Positions 1-5,540 of a stretch of 8,147 nt of DNA are shown here, one piece after another (within the stretch, counting starts at the first letter, position 1; every line of letters starts with the position of its first letter). The DNA is from an uncultured Lachnospiraceae bacterium (GTDB taxonomy: Bacteria > Bacillota_A > Clostridia > Lachnospirales > Lachnospiraceae), in assembly GCA_910587905.1 (NCBI GenBank), contig CAJUOF010000274.1, positions 1 to 8,147 of the forward strand, read 5' to 3'. The notes below the pieces were generated by a model, which saw only the letters and a program-made list of their open reading frames with translations, ran no database searches and was not told the origin of the DNA. The translations under genes and the position numbers were made by a program.

Positions 1-51
1 CGGCGACCACCGAGATCTACACTCTTTCCCTACACGACGCTCTTCCGATCT
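1..51 (+). other. Illumina P5/TruSeq universal adapter contamination
   Basis: These 51 bases match, from memory, the 3' 51 bases of the Illumina universal (P5) adapter, including the flow-cell part CGAGATCTACAC and the read-1 primer end CGCTCTTCCGATCT. Base 51 is the T at the ligation junction, and biological sequence starts at 52. This is a library artefact left at a contig end, not part of the genome. It creates false coding sequence: the minus-strand virB6-like frame runs into it and ends in the tell-tale tail DRKSVV, and another frame gives GRASCRERV. Both are familiar adapter-derived peptides in public protein databases. Confidence 0.98.
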
Positions 52-257
52 GCCCGAATCCAGGAAAGGCCAAACAGGTCCGCCCCCATGTTTCCCATCC
101 GTGTAAAAAAATCGGCCACGGCGCCGTAGATGGTCTCATAGAACCACTGGAGCATGGTGTCCCAGATGGCGCTGGAAATCTCACTTCCCAAAAATCCAAA
201 AAGGCTCCCAATGGCGTCCCCTACAGCCGAAATGATGTCCACTAACCAGTCAAACAC
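52..257 (-). CDS. VirB6/TrbL-like conjugal transfer protein, CD1112-type, N-terminal fragment
   Basis: This is the start of a polytopic inner-membrane component of a type IV secretion (mating) channel. About 68 genuine residues are visible. They open with MFDWLVDIIS and contain ETIYGAVADFF and NMGADLFGLSW, which I recognise from the N-terminus of the VirB6/TrbL-like CD1112 family of Clostridia ICEs. Those proteins are usually several hundred residues long, with multiple membrane helices after this amphipathic start. The start codon is GTG (257-255), supported by AAAGGAGG (266-273) eight bases upstream; an ATG two bases earlier is in another frame. The gene is broken by the adapter, not by mutation: codon 69 takes two genomic bases plus one adapter base, and everything beyond is artefact. 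It lies 55 bases after the DUF3852 gene, with a GC-rich hairpin between them. The family call rests on remembered motifs in a short fragment. Confidence 0.8.
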
Positions 258-265
258 ATGCAGTC

Positions 266-273
266 CCTCCTTT
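266..273 (-). promoter_or_regulatory. Ribosome binding site for the virB6-like gene
   Basis: The minus strand reads AAAGGAGG, a near-perfect Shine-Dalgarno sequence, eight bases before the GTG at 257. It decides the start in favour of GTG over the out-of-frame ATG at 259-257. It lies three bases downstream of the strong hairpin at 276-299, so folding of that hairpin abuts the ribosome landing site. Confidence 0.8.
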
Positions 274-275
274 CT

Positions 276-299
276 GCCGCCCCGGTCCTCCGGGGCGGC
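276..299 (-). promoter_or_regulatory. Perfect 10-bp GC-rich hairpin upstream of the virB6-like gene
   Basis: The arms GCCGCCCCGG (276-285) and CCGGGGCGGC (290-299) are perfect reverse complements around a 4-base loop, giving ten GC pairs. On the transcribed minus strand no T-run follows; the next bases are AGAAAGGAGG, the Shine-Dalgarno of the virB6-like gene. It is therefore unlikely to be a classical intrinsic terminator. More plausible roles are an mRNA 3'-end stabiliser or processing element that keeps the small upstream DUF3852 message more abundant, or a brake on translation of virB6. The structure is seen directly; the role is inference. Confidence 0.65.
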
Positions 300-312
300 C
301 TCTTCCGTCCGG

Positions 313-651
313 TCACAAAATCGACCAGATATAAAGCGGCGCCGTCAGCGTGAAGATCAGGCACGCAAACAGGATACAGGGCGCCGCAAACTCAAACTGC
401 CCGTGCTTGCGGTAATCAAAGTAGGACGTGCCGACCTTCACGAAAAATAAGACCGCCAGGATCATGTCCACCACGGGAAATACCACGTTGTCCACCACAG
501 TCCGGATCTGCGACTGCGCCGCCGTCCAGGTGCTCTGGATCGCCCCGGCCACATCGCCGGAGGCAAACACCGGCACGGCAGAAACACAAAACACAAACAC
601 AGCCTCCGCAAGAGTCAGAAGGATCTTGTTCCGTTTCTTTTTCCTCATCAT
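313..651 (-). CDS. DUF3852-type small membrane protein, VirB2/TrbC-like topology
   Basis: The product is a 112-residue membrane protein. It has a basic N-terminus (MMRKKKRNK) and a signal-like hydrophobic stretch at about 10-30 ending VFA|SG. A short polar loop is followed by a second hydrophobic segment at about 57-77. The turn SYFDYRKHGQFEF comes next, then a third hydrophobic segment at 88-110. I recognise this sequence type (VAGAIQSTW, NVVFP, VKVGTSYFDYRKHGQFE) as the DUF3852 family of Clostridia conjugative elements. A cleavable signal followed by two membrane helices with a short basic turn resembles VirB2/TrbC pilins, so a structural role in the mating apparatus is plausible but inferred. 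The ATG at 651 overlaps the DUF4406 stop in an ATGA arrangement, so translation is probably coupled. A second ATG directly after it (648) sits at a better distance from GGGAG and could be used instead. Confidence 0.8.
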   Translation of the reverse strand: MMRKKKRNKILLTLAEAVFVFCVSAVPVFASGDVAGAIQSTWTAAQSQIRTVVDNVVFPVVDMILAVLFFVKVGTSYFDYRKHGQFEFAAPCILFACLIFTLTAPLYIWSIL

Positions 652-983
652 TTTTCTCCCATCCGTTTGTCAATCTCATCATCCCGGATTTTCCGGGTTT
701 TTCCATTCAGGCTCCGGCAAAGCCGGATCTCACCGGCCATGCCTTCCGTCACGGCATCCCCAAAGATCCACAGCTCGTCGCAAAGCCCCAGGAGGTTCCG
801 TCCCGCCTCCATGCCCACCGCCCGCTCCTCCGGAATGCTGTCATCCAGGCACAGGGCGTAAAAATGCGGCACCACCGGAACAGCGCCGCAGTCGAACACA
901 TACCGGGCATACCGGATGGCCCGTTTTACATTTCCTTCCGTGTCCCCTCCCAGGGGAGCACAGACGTACACCCGTTTCCTCAT
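648..983 (-). CDS. DUF4406 domain protein (nucleoside deoxyribosyltransferase-like fold)
   Basis: This 111-residue soluble protein shows the hallmarks I associate with DUF4406. There is an opening beta strand with VYVCAPLGGD (5-14), then PHFY (39-42), DDSIPEER (47-54), CDELWIFG (68-75) and VTEGMAGEI (79-87). The family is thought to share the fold of nucleoside 2-deoxyribosyltransferases, where a glutamate in the last motif is catalytic; Glu85 occupies a comparable place. No substrate is known and activity cannot be claimed. The ATG follows GAGGAGGGCGA, and its first four bases overlap the stop of the giant surface protein gene (ATGA). Its own stop overlaps the next start in the same way. Sandwiched between two surface or transfer genes, it is probably co-translated with them. 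Members of this family recur in the transfer regions of Clostridia ICEs. Confidence 0.85.
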   Translation of the reverse strand: MRKRVYVCAPLGGDTEGNVKRAIRYARYVFDCGAVPVVPHFYALCLDDSIPEERAVGMEAGRNLLGLCDELWIFGDAVTEGMAGEIRLCRSLNGKTRKIRDDEIDKRMGEK

Positions 984-3900
984 TCGCCCTCCTCGTCCTT
1001 TTCCATCCGGAGATAAAGAATGAGGATGGCGGCCAGCCCTCCCAGGGCGATGGCCGTAAGGCCCAGCCAGAAGCCGGGAGCCTCCTGATCGCCAGTCAGC
1101 GGCACATCCGGAGTCCTGGGTTTTTCCGGGGTCTCCGGCCGCTTGGGAACCCGGACCGCCACCGTCTGGCTTTCATCAGAAAGGTCTGCGTGGGCCGCAA
1201 TCTCTTTTCCGTCCCGGTACAGCGTCTCAAAAGCCACAATCTCCAAGTCCTTCGTCAGATTGCCCACATCAAAAGAAAAGGACACCGCCGCTTCCCCGGA
1301 TTCTTTGTCCGGTGTGAAGGTCGCTTCTGCAGCTACCCCCTCTCCGTCGACCACCAGTTTCGTCCCGGTCCCTTTGTCCATCAGGACGCCTTTCACGGTA
1401 TATTCCTTTCCCGGCGTCAGGTTCTCATAGGTTACCGTATCCTCCACCGTTACCGTCCCCTCTGCGGTGATTTCCTTCTTTCCATCCACGGTGGCAACCG
1501 TCCCGATTTTCGGTGCCTTCACCCGGACCGTCTGGTCCTCGTCCGAAAGATCCGCATGGACGGCAAGCTCTTTTCCCTCCAGGGACAGGCTCTCAAAAGC
1601 CACGAGTACCACATCCTCCCGAAGGTTTCTGGAATCGAACGAAAACTCTACCAGCACCTCTCCGGACGGTTCCTCCGGGACGAACAGCACTTCTGACCGA
1701 ATCTCCGACCCGGAAAGAACCAGGGGCTTTCCGGAAGCCTTGTCCATCAGAACACCCGTCACCGTATATTCCTTTCCCGGAATCAGATGGGCATAGGATA
1801 CGGTGTCCGTGAGCGTGAACACTTCCGTCGCACAGATCTCTTTCTTTCCGTCCACCTCTGCCCTCGTGCCGATCTCCGGCACCCGGTCATTCACTGCAGA
1901 AAGTTCAACGAGCTGACCCTCCCGCTCCACCTGCACATGGTGAAGGTCCGTGCAGGGCAGGAACCCTTCTGCGGGAGCAAGCTCCCGGATGACCCAGCTC
2001 CCGAAAGGAACATCCGAAAACAGGAACACGCCTTCCCCGTCGGAGCGGGCCGTCAGGATGGCGCTCTCTTCCGTAAACTCCCCTTCCTCCGGTCCAAAAA
2101 GGCCGAACAATGCCCCCTCAATGGTTTCTCCGGTCTCCCGGTCGGTTTTTAATCCCCGGATCTGGCCATAAATCAGGTCGTTTTCAATTACGCTCCCATC
2201 CTGTACCCGAAGCTCCACCAGGGCCGTCTCCTGCCCTGCATAATCAAAGACGACCGGGTACGTCTCACCGGAAAGGATATAATGGTCATCTGTCTGCAGC
2301 TCTTTTACATACAAGCTGGCTCCCACAGGGAGGTCCGTCCGGAAGGAGGCACTTCCATCTTCCGAGCAGTTCACAAGCTCCAGGAGGCCATCTGCAGGAA
2401 TCACGCTGCCATCCGCCGCCTTTAACTCCTCCGCCACGAACAAACCAAACTGCACAGAGAGGATCTCATCCTGAAGCCCAATCTGAAACCGCTCATCCTC
2501 AGCGAGAACCTTTTCCAGGCTGATTTCTGCTTTCTGCCGTTCATTGTGGAATCCGGCCTCCGCCCCGGTGACCGCCACTGCTTCCCCGGCATAGGAAAGT
2601 TCCACGCTGCAGGGCTCCCCGTTTAACACAAAGCCATCCGGCGCTTCCATTTCCCGCACCTCATAGGTTCCCAAATATAACGGCTCCGTCATGGCGGTTC
2701 CGCTTTCATCCGTTGTAAGCCTGGCTACCACCTTCCCCTTTTCATAACGGAGGGTACCGTCCGGTGTGACGATATCCTCAGCCGCAGACACCTCATACAC
2801 AGCGCCTGCCAGTCCCTGCTCTGCATAGACCGGCTGGTACACAGTCGGAGACACCGTCTCCGCCCCGTCCTCATCTACCGCTCCGCCGCCAATGACAGTG
2901 ACGGAAGCGAACACCTCCCCCGATTTCTTCACCGTGATGATCCCCTTCTGCGGCAGGTTCGGCCGCTCCACCCGGATAACCGTAACCTCCCCTTCCTCAG
3001 AGGACCCTTCCTCCGTCACGTCAAAGGGAACCGGATCGCTGTTTAACACATAACCATAAGGGGCAGACACCTCCACTAACGTATAGCCGGTTCCATACTC
3101 CAATGGCTCCGGGGTGATGAGCATTCCTTCTTCTGTCGTGTAGAACGTATCAATCCTCGTAACCTCCGGGTAGGTGTAGGTCATCTCCACCAGGCTCCCG
3201 TCCGGCCGGAAAATCTGAAACCCGGCCCCTGCATAGGGAATCGGCTTCCCGGTCTCTGCGTCCGTCTTAACGACCTGAATCCGGCTCCGGAAGGGCGCAT
3301 TGTTGATCAGGAAGCGGAAAATCTCTCCGTCCTGATTCACAAACACGTCGAAAGCGTCCATCAGCTCCCTGCCGTCCCAGCCCTTGGTCTGTTTTACGGT
3401 ATAAATGCCATACGGCAGGTTCTTGGTTTGTGCAAAGCCATTTTCGTCGCAAGTGAGAAAATCCCGTTCTGCCTCCTTTGCGTCTCCGTAGGAACCTGAT
3501 TTTTTAGGATATACTTCAAATTCAGCCCCCGCCTCCGGCGTTTCAATCTGAGTCTCTCCGTCATCGCAGTGCTTGATGAGGGCAATCCTCCCTTTCAGCA
3601 CCTGTTCCGTCACTTCCAAAGAAAGGCGGTTATATTCTGCGGTATAATGTTCCGCCTCTGCCCCGATGGGTGTGCTTCCGGACGTCACCAGATAGCCCTC
3701 GCTGGCAACCTCTTCCTTTAAGCTCCATCCCTCCCCGCAAGGATAAACCTTCGTGGTAAAGGTTCCGTCCTGATCTGTGGTATAAGTGTCAATCTGCTTC
3801 CCATTCTGATAAATTCCGTAAACCGCCCCGGCAAGGCTCCCGTCTCCCTGTGCGGTCCCGGTCTCCCCGTCACTCTTTTTCACCGTGAGCTGCCATTTCT

Positions 3901-5416
3901 TTAACACGTTGTGAAAAGACTTCTTCGTCACCTGATTCCATTCAATGGCCGCCGTCTGCTTTTCCGGGACGACGTAGCGGACAGCCGGCTCCACTTCCTC
4001 CAGCACATAGCCGGAGCCAATCAAGACATTCTTAAATTCTGCAATGCCCCGGCTGTCCGTCACGGCATATTCCTCCACCGTAAGGCCGGAAAGGGAAGTT
4101 CCGGAAAGGCGGAACCGGATTCCTTCGCTCAGCCCGTCCTCGCAGGTCTTGGTTACCGTAAGGCTTCCCCGTTTCAAGGTATTGTCAAAGGTCACCGTAG
4201 ACGTACCACCGCTCACGATGGTCACACGCTGTACCTCCTGCGGCTCATATTTTTCCTCAGAAAGCTCTGTCACGTCATAGACGCCGGGATGAAGCTCCAG
4301 GTCCACCGTACCGTCCGCTTTCGTGGCCACCGTCTCCTGAATCCCATTGCCGGAAACCGTAAAGCGGACCTGTTCCACCACCCCATCCTCGGAATGCTTC
4401 ACGATACGGCCAATCCCCGTGGTCTCCGTCCGGAGCTTGAGATAAAACACCACCGGGTCCTCAGAGCCGCACAGCATGGTCTGCCAGCCGCCGGCTCCCC
4501 ATATCAGCATGTCATCCCTCACTTCGGGGATGTCCTTTTTCGCCGTGACCGTGACTGCGTCCGGAAGCATCCGGTCACTGGTAAAGGTGTAGCGGACCCC
4601 ATTCCTGGTCACCGTGATTCCATTCCCATTTACAAACCTCAGGTCATTCAGCGTATGGTTCGTATCTTCCAGGGTCAGGGTGTATTTCTTTGCCGCTGTA
4701 TCATACTTCAAAGTATGAACCGCCGCCTGGCTGCTGCGGCTGGCGGCAAAGCTGGGAATCGTCGTATGCTTTGCCATCTGAGCCAACATCCAGTCGTAAC
4801 ACCTCCTGGCCGGGCGGCTGTCGATCATCTGCAGGATGGCACCCGCCTCCACTCCGTAGGCATTGTCATGAAGATCGGACGGACTGGTTCGGATCTGCTG
4901 CTGGTATTCCCAAAGGAGCGTCTGCGTGGCAATCATGTAGTCGTCCTCGTTGCAGCCGGCGACCGGGACCGCCTTTCCGGGCTGCCACCCATAAACGCTG
5001 GTCAGCATGATTCCATACTGAGCCGGATACGGGAGCTGCTGGAAGTAATTACTATTGGCCCCGTTCTGCGAAACATAACCGGTCCCGTCCGGCGCATAGG
5101 GAATCCCGGATTCAATACAGTACACATGGCGTTCCCCGCCGTCAGCACTGCGGATCATGTGCTTTTTGTAAGGGTCCCCGCCTTCCGAATACTCTGCCCT
5201 CACATTTCCCGTCCCGTCGTACAGGATATAATGGCGGGGGCCTAATGCATAAGTCCGGCCATCAGATCCCTGATATTCGACTCCATCAAAGGAGTAAACC
5301 GTCTGCCCCTCCTGCGGCGTAAACGCAAGTGCGACCATGGGCAGGGCGCTCATGGCCGTCAGCAGGCTCAAAAACAACGCCAGCAGCCGTTTCCCTTTTT
5401 TCCTCATTTTTTTCAT
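980..5416 (-). CDS. Giant LPXTG-type surface adhesin: thioester domain, CnaB/SpaA array, VaFE repeats
   Basis: This 1478-residue protein is exported and probably sortase-anchored. The signal peptide spans 1-31 (basic start, core LLALFLSLLTAMSALP, cleavage after VALA). A thioester domain follows at about 36-215: Cys100 in VYCIES and Gln165 in ATQTLLWE fit the Cys-Gln pair of the TQXA family, which forms covalent bonds to targets in streptococcal adhesins. About eight CnaB/SpaA-like domains (334-1177) carry candidate isopeptide lysines such as Lys340, 423, 718 and 1090. Two VaFE repeats (1180-1423), a Pro-rich linker, VPLTGD (1438-1443) and a membrane helix (about 1449-1469) complete it. I chose the ATG at 5416 because the signal peptide begins there; the frame is open upstream to 5623, but that part overlaps the previous gene. 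The Shine-Dalgarno (AGAAAGG) is modest and about ten bases away. No sortase gene is in the window. The adhesin role is inferred; architecture confidence is high. Confidence 0.92.
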   Translation of the reverse strand: MKKMRKKGKRLLALFLSLLTAMSALPMVALAFTPQEGQTVYSFDGVEYQGSDGRTYALGPRHYILYDGTGNVRAEYSEGGDPYKKHMIRSADGGERHVYCIESGIPYAPDGTGYVSQNGANSNYFQQLPYPAQYGIMLTSVYGWQPGKAVPVAGCNEDDYMIATQTLLWEYQQQIRTSPSDLHDNAYGVEAGAILQMIDSRPARRCYDWMLAQMAKHTTIPSFAASRSSQAAVHTLKYDTAAKKYTLTLEDTNHTLNDLRFVNGNGITVTRNGVRYTFTSDRMLPDAVTVTAKKDIPEVRDDMLIWGAGGWQTMLCGSEDPVVFYLKLRTETTGIGRIVKHSEDGVVEQVRFTVSGNGIQETVATKADGTVDLELHPGVYDVTELSEEKYEPQEVQRVTIVSGGTSTVTFDNTLKRGSLTVTKTCEDGLSEGIRFRLSGTSLSGLTVEEYAVTDSRGIAEFKNVLIGSGYVLEEVEPAVRYVVPEKQTAAIEWNQVTKKSFHNVLKKWQLTVKKSDGETGTAQGDGSLAGAVYGIYQNGKQIDTYTTDQDGTFTTKVYPCGEGWSLKEEVASEGYLVTSGSTPIGAEAEHYTAEYNRLSLEVTEQVLKGRIALIKHCDDGETQIETPEAGAEFEVYPKKSGSYGDAKEAERDFLTCDENGFAQTKNLPYGIYTVKQTKGWDGRELMDAFDVFVNQDGEIFRFLINNAPFRSRIQVVKTDAETGKPIPYAGAGFQIFRPDGSLVEMTYTYPEVTRIDTFYTTEEGMLITPEPLEYGTGYTLVEVSAPYGYVLNSDPVPFDVTEEGSSEEGEVTVIRVERPNLPQKGIITVKKSGEVFASVTVIGGGAVDEDGAETVSPTVYQPVYAEQGLAGAVYEVSAAEDIVTPDGTLRYEKGKVVARLTTDESGTAMTEPLYLGTYEVREMEAPDGFVLNGEPCSVELSYAGEAVAVTGAEAGFHNERQKAEISLEKVLAEDERFQIGLQDEILSVQFGLFVAEELKAADGSVIPADGLLELVNCSEDGSASFRTDLPVGASLYVKELQTDDHYILSGETYPVVFDYAGQETALVELRVQDGSVIENDLIYGQIRGLKTDRETGETIEGALFGLFGPEEGEFTEESAILTARSDGEGVFLFSDVPFGSWVIRELAPAEGFLPCTDLHHVQVEREGQLVELSAVNDRVPEIGTRAEVDGKKEICATEVFTLTDTVSYAHLIPGKEYTVTGVLMDKASGKPLVLSGSEIRSEVLFVPEEPSGEVLVEFSFDSRNLREDVVLVAFESLSLEGKELAVHADLSDEDQTVRVKAPKIGTVATVDGKKEITAEGTVTVEDTVTYENLTPGKEYTVKGVLMDKGTGTKLVVDGEGVAAEATFTPDKESGEAAVSFSFDVGNLTKDLEIVAFETLYRDGKEIAAHADLSDESQTVAVRVPKRPETPEKPRTPDVPLTGDQEAPGFWLGLTAIALGGLAAILILYLRMEKDEEGE
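1148..1513 (-). repeat. VaFE repeat 2 (membrane-proximal copy)
   Basis: This encodes residues 1302-1423, the second of two 122-residue repeats. It runs from PKIGTVATVDGKKE through TPGKEYTVKGVLMDK and IVAFETL to HADLSDESQTVAVRV. It aligns without gaps to the copy at 1514-1879 at exactly 366 bases. Conservation is visible in the DNA too, for instance TGTCCATCAG and GTATATTCCTTTCCCGG in both. VaFE repeats form stalk-like surface domains, named after the Val-Ala-Phe-Glu core seen here. Confidence 0.88.
1514..1879 (-). repeat. VaFE repeat 1
   Basis: This encodes residues 1180-1301, from PEIGTRAEVDGKKE through IPGKEYTVTGVLMDK and LVAFESL to HADLSDEDQTVRVKA. It has the same length and register as the following copy at 1148-1513. 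It differs mainly in a Cys in KKEICATE and in surface positions. It directly follows the last CnaB-like domain. Confidence 0.88.
1886..4417 (-). repeat. Array of about eight CnaB/SpaA-like domains
   Basis: These bases encode residues 334-1177. Eight units of roughly 80-135 residues can be recognised by a lysine near the start, an aromatic-x-[VL]-x-E motif late, and an Asn-containing last strand. Approximate starts are 334, 415, 506, 609, 710, 823, 961 and 1083. Examples are KHSEDG...YDVTELS...FDN, KTCEDG...YVLEEVE...FHN, VKTDAETG...YTLVEVSAP, KTDRETG...WVIRELAP...VND. The fold is the transthyretin-like CnaB/SpaA domain, often locked by a Lys-Asn isopeptide bond with a Glu helper. Unit boundaries are by eye and the repeats are diverged at DNA level. 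Confidence 0.8.
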
Positions 5417-5443
5417 CTGGATCAAACCTTTCTCTGAAATAAA

Positions 5444-5481
5444 GTCCCGGAAAGCTTCTGCCGGATAGGGACGAAGCTTCC
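5444..5481 (-). promoter_or_regulatory. Leader with competing base pairings before the giant adhesin gene
   Basis: AAGCTTC (5452-5458) and GAAGCTT (5473-5479) form a 7-bp stem. GTCCC (5444-5448) can pair instead with GGGAC (5468-5472), which lies in that stem's loop, and two CCGG elements (5447-5450, 5461-5464) can also pair. The pairings are mutually exclusive or pseudoknot-like, and they sit between the terminator-like hairpin and the Shine-Dalgarno of the adhesin gene. This could set translation or transcript stability. The complementarity is seen; a regulatory function is speculation. Confidence 0.35.
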
Positions 5482-5489
5482 TATACGGC

Positions 5490-5514
5490 AAAACTCCCTG
5501 CAGTCTGCAGGGAG
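5490..5514 (-). terminator. Terminator-like hairpin between the lipoprotein and adhesin genes
   Basis: CTCCCTGCAG (5494-5503) and CTGCAGGGAG (5505-5514) are perfect reverse complements, folding as a 9-bp stem with a 3-base loop. On the minus strand the stem is followed by TTTT (5493-5490) and then GCC. It starts 27 bases after the stop of the upstream gene, the usual place for an intrinsic terminator. The U-tract is short, so it may only partly terminate and leave some read-through into the adhesin gene, or act as an attenuator. I see no convincing -35/-10 promoter downstream that would restart transcription. Confidence 0.6.
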
Positions 5515-5540
5515 CCTTTGTCCGGGTGTTCCATTCGTTG

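Noticed and set aside
428..1696. A 422-codon open frame on the plus strand
   Set aside because: It runs antisense across three well-supported genes with overlapping start signals of their own; the product is Ser/Pro/Arg/His rich with no motif.
1148..4417. Repeat pattern considered as CRISPR or other noncoding array
   Set aside because: The periodicity is that of protein domains in one long reading frame, with unit lengths of about 240-400 bases and no short conserved direct repeats with unique spacers.
3911..5245. A 444-codon open frame on the plus strand
   Set aside because: It is antisense to the giant adhesin gene, has no ribosome site or recognisable domain, and its composition (many His, Arg, Pro, Gly) is typical of a GC-rich shadow frame.
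5444..5481. H-type pseudoknot as a definite fold in the adhesin leader
   Set aside because: The geometry would leave a zero-length first loop and a three-base loop spanning seven pairs, so alternative rather than simultaneous pairing is more likely.
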